From Kutzneria buriramensis (GTDB lineage: Bacteria > Actinomycetota > Actinomycetes > Mycobacteriales > Pseudonocardiaceae), in contig NZ_CP144375.1 in the NCBI RefSeq assembly GCF_043575855.1, positions 8,804,001-8,868,000 of the forward strand: a DNA stretch of 64,000 bases. The letters are read 5' to 3'. The position numbers and the translations under genes were made by a program. Position 1 is the first letter of the stretch, and every line of letters begins with the position of its first letter. The notes under the pieces were generated by a model. It saw only the letters and a list, made by a program, of their open reading frames with translations, did no database searches and was not told where the DNA came from. Positions 1 to 8,131 of the stretch are shown one piece after another.

Positions 1-2
1 TC

Positions 3-104
3 GCCACCCGCGTCGGCCTCGCCTCCGCCGTCAACCTCCGCCGCCGTTTCCGGGCCCTCGTCGGCACGACTCCCGGCGCGTACCGCCGTGCGTTCCGGCA
101 TTAG
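3..104 (+). CDS. C-terminal end of an AraC-family regulator (partial)
   Basis: Only the last 33 residues are present; the gene enters from outside the window. The fragment reads ATRVGLASAVNLRRRFRALV and ends PGAYRRAFRH, the second helix-turn-helix and closing PxxYRxxFR signature of AraC/XylS DNA-binding domains. It closely resembles the end of the complete GlxA-type regulator at 59274-60236 (VGLGSAESLRRLF and PSAYRARFR), so the parent protein is probably also a DJ-1/PfpI-AraC fusion, but this cannot be seen here. Confidence 0.8.
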   Translation, partial: ATRVGLASAVNLRRRFRALVGTTPGAYRRAFRH

Positions 105-195
105 AGGTACCCGTGTAACGCAGGCCAAAGCCTCGCGATGAACAGCGCGGCATGAGCCGCCCGTGCCGGGACTTCGCTCGAAGCGAGGAATTGCC

Positions 196-1020
196 ATGGC
201 CCGCATCTCCTTACGTGACAATGCCTTGTGGAGTCTGCCCAACTATCTGCTGGAACCCCGGCACTACTACCTCGGCGGGGACGAGGACAAGCTCATCGCC
301 ACCGCGAACAAATGGCGCACGGCCATCGGGGTCTTGACCTTGGCGGGCATCGCGGTCGCGTACCCCGCCTTCACGCAGAGCCTGCCGGGTCAGATCACCG
401 GGCTGCCGGCGGGCACCGGCGCGTACAACTTCTTCAACTATCTGGCCAACTGGCTGACGAACACCATCCTGGCGGTGGTTCTCTCGGCCTTCTTCATCGT
501 CTTCTTCTCACTCGTCCTGACGTTGACGGCAAGGTCGGGCGCTCGACTGGCCACGCTCTGGCAGCTGCGGTGGCCCGTCGTCGCGATCGGTTTGTTCGTC
601 CTGTGGCTTCTCGGGCTCGTCGGCCTCACCGCCGTGGCGAATCCGGTCGCGGACTGGGTCACCAGTCAGAACAGTGTGCTGATCGGCATCGCGGCGGGGC
701 TTGTCGGTCTGTTCGCCGTCCTGCTGGTCATGACGTGGCTGATCAAGGCGTTGTACCTGGCCGCCGTGAACGTCTTCCGGGCCGATGACGGCCATCCGCT
801 GCTCGGTCTCTGGGTGAGCACCGCCGTGGTGTGGACCGTGTTCCTCATCAACGCCCTCACCGGCGGCGACCCGCAAGGCGTGCCCCATGACATCGGACTC
901 TTGATGGCCTGGCTCGGCCCGGGCACCGTCACCGTGATCAACGCCGCGGCGTGGTGGCGCTTGTCACACACCTATGGCACGGTGCTGTTCCGGGACGGGC
1001 CGCTCGGCGTCCGCCGCTGA
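196..1020 (+). CDS. Hypothetical polytopic membrane protein
   Basis: A protein of 274 residues that I do not recognise. The ATG at 196 is preceded by GCGAGGA at a suitable spacing, so it is preferred to an upstream in-frame ATG at 163. After a hydrophilic N-terminus of about 45 residues (containing LEPRHYYLGGDEDK) there are about six hydrophobic segments, near residues 48-62, 95-118, 130-152, 165-188, 205-222 and 235-255. No signal peptide, catalytic motif or repeated domain is visible. It stands alone between the AraC fragment and the nitrate reductase gene, 95 bases before the latter, in the same direction. An integral cytoplasmic-membrane location is the only supported inference. Confidence 0.6.
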   Translation: MARISLRDNALWSLPNYLLEPRHYYLGGDEDKLIATANKWRTAIGVLTLAGIAVAYPAFTQSLPGQITGLPAGTGAYNFFNYLANWLTNTILAVVLSAFFIVFFSLVLTLTARSGARLATLWQLRWPVVAIGLFVLWLLGLVGLTAVANPVADWVTSQNSVLIGIAAGLVGLFAVLLVMTWLIKALYLAAVNVFRADDGHPLLGLWVSTAVVWTVFLINALTGGDPQGVPHDIGLLMAWLGPGTVTVINAAAWWRLSHTYGTVLFRDGPLGVRR

Positions 1021-1115
1021 CCTGCGCGACGTCCTCACCACGCCTTTCGGCGCGCTGTGATGTAGATGTAACTGCCACGGCCGGCAGTGTCACCGCCGCG
1101 CAACAGCCCGTTCCT

Positions 1116-4100
1116 ATGGTTCGGCCCGTGCGCGATTCGACGGTCAGGACCGTGTGCTCCTACTGCGGCGTGGGCTGTGGCATCGTGCTCAGCGTCCGCG
1201 ACGGTCGCGTGGCCTCGGTCGCCGGCGACAAGGACCATCCGGCCAACCGCGGTCGCCTGTGCACCAAGGGCGCGACCAGTCACGAGATGCTCGCCGCCCC
1301 GGGCCGGCTCGCGACGGCGCTGGTCCGCGCCGACCGCGAGTCGCCGGCCGAGCCGACCGACGTGGACCGGGCGATCACCCTCGCCGCGTCGCGCCTCCGG
1401 GCGGTCCTCGACGAACACGGCCCCGACGCGCTGTCGTTCTACGTCTCCGGGCAGCTCACCATGGAGGCCCAGTACCTGATCACCAAGCTGGCCAAGGGCT
1501 TCGTCGGCACCAACCAGCTCGAGTCCAACTCCCGCCTGTGCATGGCCAGCGCCGGCAGCGGCTACAAGCTGTCGCTCGGCGCGGACGGCCCGCCCGGCTC
1601 GTACGAGGACTTCGAACACGCCGACGTGTTCCTGGTGATCGGCTCCAACATGGCCGACTGCCACCCGATCCTGTTCCTGCGCCTGATGGACCGGGTCAAG
1701 CGCGGCGCCAAGCTGATCGTCGTCGACCCGCGTCGCACCGCGACCGCCGCGAAGGCGGACCTGTTCCTACAGATTGCGCCAGGTACGGATCTCGCGCTGC
1801 TCAACGGCCTGCTGCACCTCGTTCACGCCGACGGCCTGGTCGACGAGGAGTTCGTCGCCGCACACACCGAGGGCTGGGAGGCGATGCCCGAGTTCCTCGC
1901 CGACTACCCGCCGGACGTGGTCGCAGCCATCACCGGCATCCCCGAGGACGACATCCGCACCGCGGCCAAGTGGATCGGCGCGGCCGGCAACTGGATGAGC
2001 TGCTGGACGATGGGCCTCAACCAGAGCACGCACGGCACCTGGAACACCAACGCGCTGTGCAATCTCCACCTCGCGACCGGCGCGATCTGCAAGCCCGGCA
2101 GCGGGCCGTTCTCGCTGACCGGTCAGCCCAACGCCATGGGCGGCCGCGAGATGGGCTACATGGGACCTGGTCTGCCCGGCCAGCGGTCCGTTCTGTCCAC
2201 AGAGGATCGGGCGTTCATGGAGAACCTCTGGGACGTGCCGGCGGGCAGCATTCGCACGGACGTCGGCCGCGGCACCGTCGAGATGTTCGAGCGGATGGGC
2301 GCCGGTGACATCAAGGCGTGCTGGATCATCTGCACCAATCCGGTGGCCTCCGTGGCCAACCGGCGCTCGGTGATCGAAGGCCTCGAGGCCGCCGAGCTGG
2401 TGATCACCCAGGACGCCTTCGCCGACACCGAGACCAACGGCTACGCGGACATCGTGCTGCCCGGCGCGATCTGGTCGGAGACCGAGGGCGTGATGGTCAA
2501 TTCGGAGCGCAACGTCACCTTGGCGCAACGGGCCGTCTCGCCTGTCGGGCAGGCGTTGCCCGACTGGCAGTTGATCGCGCGGGTCGCCGTGGAGATGGGT
2601 TTTCCGTTCCACTACGACAGCGCCGAGCAGATCTTCGAGGAGATCAAGCTCGCCGGCAATCCCGCGACCGGCTACGACCTGACCGGCATCACCTACTCCC
2701 GGCTGCGTTCGGAGCCCGTCCAATGGCCGGCCGCCGCTGACGGCCCGTCCCGCAACCCCATTCGCTACGTCGTCGACGACGCCCCGGTTTTCCCGACCGG
2801 TAGCGGAAAGGCCTCGTTCTTCGCGCGGCCGCACATGCCGCCGGCCGAGCTTCCTGACGACGAGTTTCCGTTCACGCTCAACACCGGCCGGGTGCAGCAC
2901 CAGTGGCACACCCTCACCAGGACCGGCAAGGTCGACAAGCTGAACCGCCTCAATCCCGGGCCGTTCCTGGAGATCCACCCCTCGGATGCGGCGACTCTGT
3001 CCATTGTGGATGGCGACAGGGTTGAGATCGCGTCCCGGCGCGGGCGGGCCGTACTGCCCGCAGTGGTCACCGACCGGGTCCGCCCCGGCTGCTGCTTCGC
3101 CCCGTTCCATTGGAACGACCTGTTCGGCGAATACCTCAGCGTGAACGCCGTGACCAACGACGCCGTCGACCCGATCTCCTTCCAGCCGGAGTTCAAGGTT
3201 TCCGCTGTGTCGCTGGTCAAGGTCGCCACGGAGGCCTCCGGGCCAGTTCTTCCCGGTTCCGGCCTTGACGCGGCTGCCCTGTCCACTCCTGCTGTCGGCT
3301 TGGCGACGTCGGCCGCCGCGGGGTTTGCCGTCGGCGCTGCGTCCGCAGTCACCGGGTTTGGCGCGTCGGCGAGTTCGGCCACTTCCGGCGTTGGCTCCGC
3401 CACTGTTGGTGGGACCACGTCCGGCGGACCGGCCTCGTCCGTCGAGCCGGTCGCTCCTGCCGCTGTCCTGGCCACTCTCCTCGGCGTCGATGGCATTTCG
3501 CCTCCCGACTTCACCGCGGCCGAACGCCAGTACCTCGCCGGCTTCGCATCCGGCGTGGCCGGCAACGGCGGCGTGCCGGTGCTGCCCCCGCACGCCCCGA
3601 TCGCGCCTGCCCGTGCGGTCTGGGTCGACGGCCTGCTCGCCGGCATGTTCTCGCGCGGCTCGGTCGCGGCAGAACCTGAGCCTGGCAGGGAGGTTGTCGT
3701 GCTCTGGGCGTCCCAGACCGGCAATGCCGAACAGTTCGCGGTGGAGACCGCCAAGCGGCTGTCAGAGGCGGGATGGCAGCCCCTGCTGATCAGCATGGCC
3801 GACGCGACTCCCGACGCCCTACGCGCCGGCACCCCCGTGCTGCTGATCACCAGCACGTTCGGCGACGGCGACGCCCCGGACAACGGCGCCGCGTTCTGGG
3901 ATCGTCTGTCCACACAGGACACGTTGGCCGGGGTGCAGTACGCGGTGCTGGCGTTCGGAGACTCCAGTTACGCCGACTTCTGCGGTCACGGCAAGCGTAT
4001 CGACCATCGGCTGCGGGACCTGGGGGCGACGCACCTCGTGCCGCGGGTCGACTGCGAGCCGGACTACCAGGCGAGCGCGCGGCGGTGGCTCGACCAGGTG

Positions 4101-5210
4101 ATCGCCGCGCTGAACACCACGCCGGCCCGGCACCGTGAGATCGACCTGGTGGGCAACCGGCTGCTGAGTCTGCCTGGCGCCGGAAAGGAGGTGCGCGAGT
4201 TCACCTTCGACGCTGGCGATCTCGTCTACGAGACCGGGGACGCGCTGAGTGTGCTGCCGGTGAACAGTCCCGCCTTGGTCGACGAGTGGTTGGAGGCCAC
4301 CGGCCTGGACGGCTCCGACACGGTTTCGCTTGACGACAGCAAGTTCGCGCTGGCCGATGCGCTGCGCGACGAGCTCGAGATCGCTCGGATCACGCCGCCG
4401 CTGCTCCATTTCGTCGCCGAGCACAACGGTGATCGGGAGTTGCGGCACCTCTTGCGTCCGGACAACACGGGCGAGTTGGCCAAGTGGACCTGGGGCAGAC
4501 AGGCCGTCGACGTGCTGCGGGCCTATCCCGTGCGGGCGGACGCCCAGGCGTGGGCCGAGGTGCTGAAGCGGTTACAGCCGCGGCAATATTCCATCTCTTC
4601 CAGCCCGCTGGTCAGCCCGTCGCAGATCCGGCTCACGGTTTCCGTTGTCCGGTACGGATCGCACGGCGGCGTTTGTTCGTCGTACCTCGCCGACCGCGCC
4701 TCGGGGTCGCCCGTGAAGGCCTTCATCCAGCGCTCGCCCCATTTCCGGCCGCCCACCGACCCGTCGCGCCCGATGATCATGGTCGGTCCCGGCACCGGCG
4801 TCGCCCCTTTCCTCGGTTTCCTGGAAGAGCGCGCCGCCCTCGACGCCGGCGGTCCGAACTGGCTGTTCTTCGGCGAGCAGCGCCGGGCCACCGACTTCTA
4901 CTACCGGGAGGAACTCGACCGGTTCCGCGCCTCCGGCCGGCTCACCCGCCTCGACCTGGCCTTCTCCCGTGATCAGCGCGCCAAGATCTACGTGCAGGAC
5001 CGCATGCGCGAACACGGCGCCCACGTCTGGCGGTGGTTGCAGGACGGCGCACACTTCTACGTCTGCGGCGACGCCACGCGCATGGCCAAGGATGTCGACC
5101 GCACCCTGCGGGAGATCGTCGCCACGCACGGCAATATGACCCCTGACCAGGCCACTGCCTACGTCAAGCAGCTCACCGCCGACCGCCGCTATCTCCGCGA
5201 CGTCTACTGA
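1116..5210 (+). CDS. Assimilatory nitrate reductase fused to CysJ-like flavin reductase
   Basis: A 1364-residue single-chain enzyme expected to reduce nitrate to nitrite with NAD(P)H electrons in the cytoplasm. The N-terminal half is a molybdopterin oxidoreductase: a [4Fe-4S] motif (Cys14, Cys17, Cys21, Cys49), then the Mo-bisMGD catalytic domain and a dinucleotide-binding domain to about residue 705. A linker of about 130 residues rich in Ala, Ser, Gly and Thr (about 705-835) leads to a flavodoxin domain (WASQTGNAEQ at about 860), an FAD-binding domain (RQYSIS near 1155) and an NADPH-binding domain (VGPGTGVAPF near 1222, YVCGDATRM near the end) as in sulfite reductase flavoprotein alpha. Proteins of this fused type are annotated in actinobacteria as bifunctional nitrate reductase/sulfite reductase flavoprotein. 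Start chosen at ATG 1116; GTG 1128 is also possible. No nitrite reductase or nitrate transporter lies nearby. Confidence 0.9.
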   Translation: MVRPVRDSTVRTVCSYCGVGCGIVLSVRDGRVASVAGDKDHPANRGRLCTKGATSHEMLAAPGRLATALVRADRESPAEPTDVDRAITLAASRLRAVLDEHGPDALSFYVSGQLTMEAQYLITKLAKGFVGTNQLESNSRLCMASAGSGYKLSLGADGPPGSYEDFEHADVFLVIGSNMADCHPILFLRLMDRVKRGAKLIVVDPRRTATAAKADLFLQIAPGTDLALLNGLLHLVHADGLVDEEFVAAHTEGWEAMPEFLADYPPDVVAAITGIPEDDIRTAAKWIGAAGNWMSCWTMGLNQSTHGTWNTNALCNLHLATGAICKPGSGPFSLTGQPNAMGGREMGYMGPGLPGQRSVLSTEDRAFMENLWDVPAGSIRTDVGRGTVEMFERMGAGDIKACWIICTNPVASVANRRSVIEGLEAAELVITQDAFADTETNGYADIVLPGAIWSETEGVMVNSERNVTLAQRAVSPVGQALPDWQLIARVAVEMGFPFHYDSAEQIFEEIKLAGNPATGYDLTGITYSRLRSEPVQWPAAADGPSRNPIRYVVDDAPVFPTGSGKASFFARPHMPPAELPDDEFPFTLNTGRVQHQWHTLTRTGKVDKLNRLNPGPFLEIHPSDAATLSIVDGDRVEIASRRGRAVLPAVVTDRVRPGCCFAPFHWNDLFGEYLSVNAVTNDAVDPISFQPEFKVSAVSLVKVATEASGPVLPGSGLDAAALSTPAVGLATSAAAGFAVGAASAVTGFGASASSATSGVGSATVGGTTSGGPASSVEPVAPAAVLATLLGVDGISPPDFTAAERQYLAGFASGVAGNGGVPVLPPHAPIAPARAVWVDGLLAGMFSRGSVAAEPEPGREVVVLWASQTGNAEQFAVETAKRLSEAGWQPLLISMADATPDALRAGTPVLLITSTFGDGDAPDNGAAFWDRLSTQDTLAGVQYAVLAFGDSSYADFCGHGKRIDHRLRDLGATHLVPRVDCEPDYQASARRWLDQVIAALNTTPARHREIDLVGNRLLSLPGAGKEVREFTFDAGDLVYETGDALSVLPVNSPALVDEWLEATGLDGSDTVSLDDSKFALADALRDELEIARITPPLLHFVAEHNGDRELRHLLRPDNTGELAKWTWGRQAVDVLRAYPVRADAQAWAEVLKRLQPRQYSISSSPLVSPSQIRLTVSVVRYGSHGGVCSSYLADRASGSPVKAFIQRSPHFRPPTDPSRPMIMVGPGTGVAPFLGFLEERAALDAGGPNWLFFGEQRRATDFYYREELDRFRASGRLTRLDLAFSRDQRAKIYVQDRMREHGAHVWRWLQDGAHFYVCGDATRMAKDVDRTLREIVATHGNMTPDQATAYVKQLTADRRYLRDVY

Positions 5211-5222
5211 CCGCCGCCACCC

Positions 5223-6335
5223 CTACCCCCGCGAGTCGCGCTCTCGGGCACACCGAATGTAGGTTTCGGGCAGATCAACAGCGCTGAGCAGCCCCCATTT
5301 CCATCCTAGGGGCGAGCCCCGACAAGATCGTTCAGCGCAGGGGAGCAGGGTTGCCAGGGAGCGCTCGATGCCGGCGAGCTCTCGGGGGAGGCGGCTGTGG
5401 AATACCGGGTTGACCTGGGCGGTGCCGACGAACCAGAGGCCGAAGGCGACCTCGCGGACGGCGATGAACGTGTCAAGGTGGTCGAGTTGAGCGGCGGGCA
5501 GGGCTCGCTGCGCGGAGTAGCCGTCGATCAGGGCGGTCCGGAACTGCTCGTAGTCGGGGCGATGGCGTAGTTCCCAGAGCGCGACGGCCAGATCGTATAT
5601 GCGATATCCGGTGCCGCTGTCGTCGAAGTCGATCAATTTGACCTCGCCGCCGGTAAAAAGGGCGTTGTCGAGGTGTAGGTCGGCGTGGACGAGGCCGAAC
5701 GCGTCGGGTCCATCGCCGAGCGTGGACATGGCACGGCGCGCGGACTTGGCGACTCGGTCGAACGTCCGGCGGAGGCCGTCGGGCAACAGGTCCCACACCT
5801 GAGCCGCATTGATGCCGCCGTACTGCATGGTGTCGCCGAAGAACGTTTCCCAGTCCCAACGGATCCGAACGAAGTCCGTGGGGCGAGTCCACGTGTCGGC
5901 GTGATCGTGCAGGCGAGCCATCGCATTGCCCAATAGACGCAGATGGCCCGGGCGGGGCGAGCGACTGTGCCGACGACCGTCCATCCAGTGCAGAACCGAG
6001 CAGATGCGCGTCTCCGCCGTCATGGTCAGTTCGCCGTTCCTGGTGGGCAACGGCCGTGGCACGGCCAGGTCTGTTTCCGCTCGAAGTGCCATCAGCCAGC
6101 GTAGTTCGGAATCGATCGCCGCGCCGGAGTCGACGAACCGTCCGTGCCTCGACGGTCGGTGCACGCGGAGCAGGAAACGCTCAACGCTACCGGCTTCGGT
6201 GCGCGCGGTGACCTTGAACGTGGTGTTCTCGCCGTGCCCGATGAACTGCACGATCGGGTCGCTCAGCGGATACGCCCCCAGCGCCTGCACGGCGGCCCGC
6301 CGCAGGTGGAGTAGTTGTGCGCGGTAGGACGACAT
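5223..6335 (-). CDS. Aminoglycoside phosphotransferase-family kinase
   Basis: A 370-residue protein with the APH/choline-kinase fold: a GHGENTTFKV glycine-rich loop near residue 33, the catalytic loop HADLHLDN near 217 and the metal-binding IDFDDSG near 233. Family members phosphorylate small hydroxyl substrates (homoserine, fructosamine, aminoglycosides); the substrate is not predictable. The ATG at 6335 is chosen because the fold starts just after it; an ATG five codons upstream is possible. The last 40 or so residues (from about CAERSCRGSPLGWKWG to the end) do not look like the family: they are translated from two repeat sequences at 5226-5267 and 5288-5306, so the original C-terminus was apparently replaced or extended by repeat DNA. 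Converges with the nitrate reductase gene, 12 bases between stops. Confidence 0.8.
   Translation of the reverse strand: MSSYRAQLLHLRRAAVQALGAYPLSDPIVQFIGHGENTTFKVTARTEAGSVERFLLRVHRPSRHGRFVDSGAAIDSELRWLMALRAETDLAVPRPLPTRNGELTMTAETRICSVLHWMDGRRHSRSPRPGHLRLLGNAMARLHDHADTWTRPTDFVRIRWDWETFFGDTMQYGGINAAQVWDLLPDGLRRTFDRVAKSARRAMSTLGDGPDAFGLVHADLHLDNALFTGGEVKLIDFDDSGTGYRIYDLAVALWELRHRPDYEQFRTALIDGYSAQRALPAAQLDHLDTFIAVREVAFGLWFVGTAQVNPVFHSRLPRELAGIERSLATLLPCAERSCRGSPLGWKWGLLSAVDLPETYIRCARERDSRG
5226..5267 (-). repeat. Dispersed repeat, copy 1 (TACATTCGGTGTG / CTCGCGGGGG boxes)
   Basis: Read on the minus strand this region contains GAAACCTACATTCGGTGTG (5249-5267) followed 11 bases later by GACTCGCGGGGGT. 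The same 19-base string occurs exactly at 23999-24017 on the plus strand, again followed by CTCGCGGGGGT. Both copies sit between convergent genes. Here it lies inside the 3' end of the phosphotransferase reading frame and encodes its LPETYIRC segment. Function unknown. Confidence 0.75.
5288..5306 (-). repeat. Partial arm of the hairpin repeat (copy C)
   Basis: GCAGCCCCCATTTCCATCC at this position differs at one base from the reverse complement of the right arm of hairpin repeat copy B (7890-7913). No matching opposite arm was found within the next 150 bases, so this looks like a truncated relic. It is translated as part of the phosphotransferase C-terminus (GWKWGLL). Confidence 0.55.
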
Positions 6336-6399
6336 GGCGCACTGTCGCATGACGCTGTCCGCGCCGCCAACGGATTTCGGCCCCGGGCCGCCGCGTAGA

Positions 6400-6516
6400 G
6401 CAGCCCCCGAATCCATCCAACCACAGGGCACCGACAATTCCGGCGGGCGAGGGTCGAGTGGCCGTCGGGTTTCCGAAAGTGTCAGACCCACCTGGTTGGA
6501 TTGATTCGGGGGCTGC
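6400..6516. repeat. Hairpin repeat element, copy A
   Basis: A 117-base element bounded by 24-base inverted arms (6400-6423 and 6493-6516) that match at 23 of 24 positions; the arms begin GCAGCCCCCGAATC. The 69-base middle is also partly self-complementary (GACAATTCCGG against CCGAAAGTGTC). Copy B at 7796-7913 has the same arms and a recognisably similar middle. It occupies the 354-base gap between the divergent phosphotransferase and S66 peptidase genes. It could be a small non-autonomous mobile element or a structured RNA; no coding sequence is seen in it. Confidence 0.8.
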
Positions 6517-6689
6517 GTTTTTCGGGCGACGGTAGGTGTCGGCGGGCCGTATGTGGCAGGCAGCGTCGGTCGCTGATGCTGGCTCGGGCGTGCTCACGTC
6601 GTTTCCCGAGCCAGGACGAGCCAGGCCTGGCTGGGCGATCGATCGGTAAATATGTGGCGTGCTGCAGAGCGTGCCGGAACACTGTCCCG

Positions 6690-7715
6690 GTGACCCGAAC
6701 GGCACTGCCTGAACCGCTCCGCCCTCATGCGCTGAGGCCCGGCGATCTCGTCGTCATCGCGTCGCTGTCCGGACCGCTCCACGCCGAATACGCGCCCGAT
6801 CTGGGGCTCGCGGTAGCCGAGCTCGAGCGGATGGGATTCCGCGTGCGTCTCGCGCCGCTGCTCGAAGCGGGGCGGCATCATTGGTGGAGTGCCGCGCGGC
6901 CGGCGGAGATTGCCGAGGAGCTCAACGCCCTGCTGCGTGATCCCGAGGTGCGCGCGATCATCGCGCACGACGGTGGCCAGACGGCGCTGGGCTACCTCGA
7001 CCTGATCGACGTCGAGGCGATCAGGGTCGACCCCAAGCCGATCCTCGGCTACAGCGACATCTCGCTGCTGCATCTGGTGCTCTACGCGCGCACGGGCCTG
7101 GTCGGGTTTCACGCCGACCTGGCCACGCCCGGTCTCGGCGGACACTGGCAGACCGCGCCGGCGGCGCGCAGAGCGGAACTGGCGAAGCTCTATTCGACGC
7201 TGCTGACCGCCACGGAACCGATCGGCGCGCTGCCCACCAGCCCGTCGTGGGAATGCTGGCGTCCCGGTCGTGCCGAAGGTCGTCTGATCGGCGGGGTGAT
7301 CAATCGCATCGTGCTGGCCCAGGCGACGCCGTACGCGCTGCCACTGGACTGGTTCGACGGCGCGGTGCTGTTCTGGGAGGAGATGGGCGGCCTGGCGTCG
7401 TACGTGTGGAGCTATCTGCACGTGCTGCGGCACGGCGGAATCCTCGACCGCATCTCCGGCATGGTCGTGGGCGTTCCGCACGCGATCGACGGACTCGACT
7501 CGGCCGGCGCGTCGCCGACCTTGGCCGAGATCGTGCTCGACGTCCTCGGCGACCGTGACATCCCGGTCCTGGGCAACGTCGAGTTCGGACACGCCGGGCC
7601 GAACCTGCCGATGCCGGTCGGCATCCGTGTCGCTCTGGACGCGCAGCGGCGGAGCCTGTCGCTGCTCGAACCTGTGGTCCGGCCAGCGACGGCGCCCGGA
7701 CCGAGTACGGAGTAA
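6690..7715 (+). CDS. S66-family peptidase (LD-carboxypeptidase/MccF-like)
   Basis: A 341-residue protein of the S66 serine peptidase family, whose members cut the L,D-bond of muropeptides (LdcA, peptidoglycan recycling) or hydrolyse microcin C-like toxins (MccF). The family landmarks are in order: IIAHDGGQTALGYLDLID, then ILGYSDISLL carrying the expected nucleophile serine, LFWEEMGG with the acidic residue, and EFGHAGPNLPMPVG with the histidine. Starts at GTG 6690, just before MTRTALPEPL; the open frame extends upstream but only through repeat DNA. No signal peptide, so probably cytoplasmic. The gene is bracketed by hairpin repeat copies A and B and has no operon partner. Confidence 0.85.
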   Translation: MTRTALPEPLRPHALRPGDLVVIASLSGPLHAEYAPDLGLAVAELERMGFRVRLAPLLEAGRHHWWSAARPAEIAEELNALLRDPEVRAIIAHDGGQTALGYLDLIDVEAIRVDPKPILGYSDISLLHLVLYARTGLVGFHADLATPGLGGHWQTAPAARRAELAKLYSTLLTATEPIGALPTSPSWECWRPGRAEGRLIGGVINRIVLAQATPYALPLDWFDGAVLFWEEMGGLASYVWSYLHVLRHGGILDRISGMVVGVPHAIDGLDSAGASPTLAEIVLDVLGDRDIPVLGNVEFGHAGPNLPMPVGIRVALDAQRRSLSLLEPVVRPATAPGPSTE

Positions 7716-7795
7716 TGAGCCGCCGGCTGCGCCCCGGGCTGGCTCAGGCGCTGTCGGGTTGGTCGCGGCCTCCGGCGATGGGTGAGCGGAACAGA

Positions 7796-7913
7796 GCAGC
7801 CCCCGAATCAATCCAACCAGAGGGGGCTGACATTTCCGGGCGGCGGCGGGATGTGAGGCCGCCGGGATCCGGGAAGTGTCGGACCGGGGTGGTTGGATGG
7901 AAACGGGGGCTGC
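7796..7913. repeat. Hairpin repeat element, copy B
   Basis: A 118-base element with 24-base inverted arms (7796-7819 and 7890-7913, 21 of 24 matching) and a 70-base middle that is itself partly palindromic (TGACATTTCCGG against CCGGGAAGTGTCGG, GGCGGC against GCCGCC). The left arm equals the reverse complement of copy A's right arm, starting GCAGCCCCCGAATCAATCC. It lies downstream of the S66 peptidase gene. Whether it terminates transcription or is a mobile relic is not decided by sequence; there is only a short T run (CGTTTTC) after it. Confidence 0.8.
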
Positions 7914-7955
7914 GTTTTCAGCGGCGTGGAGATGGCGCTTGGTGCGCTGTCGCCG

Positions 7956-8130
7956 GTTCAGTGGGTGAGGCGGGTGGCGCGGTCTTGCCGGTTCAGCAGG
8001 TGAATGTGACGGTTGAGTCGGGTGCCGCCAGTTCAGTGGGTGAGGCGGTTGGCGCGGTGTTGCCGGTTCGGCGGGTGGAGGTGGCGGATGGCCCGAGTGG
8101 TGCCGATTCAGCGGGTAGGGGGGTTGCGGA
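7956..8130. repeat. 75-bp tandem repeat abutting the beta-helix gene 3' end
   Basis: GTTCAGTGGGTGAGGCGG begins at 7956 and again at 8031, with TTGCCGGTTC at equivalent places in both units; a third, more diverged unit begins near 8106 (TTCAGCGGGT). The repeat phrase TTCAGTGGG(T/C)GA also forms the last codons and stop of the adjacent leftward gene (TTCAGTGGGCGAA at 8131), so the array looks like serial duplication of that gene's 3' edge. No gene is supported in 7716-8131. Confidence 0.65.
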
Positions 8131-8131
8131 T

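Noticed and set aside
1767..3593. Long minus-strand open frame opposite the nitrate reductase
   Set aside because: Very high GC codon structure leaves the opposite strand open; the frame has no recognisable domain and the plus-strand gene is certain.
5288..5340. CCTAGGGGCGAGC as a third copy of the eCIS promoter-like element
   Set aside because: Matches only the second box (CGCCCCTAGG); the GGCGTCC box is absent at the required spacing.
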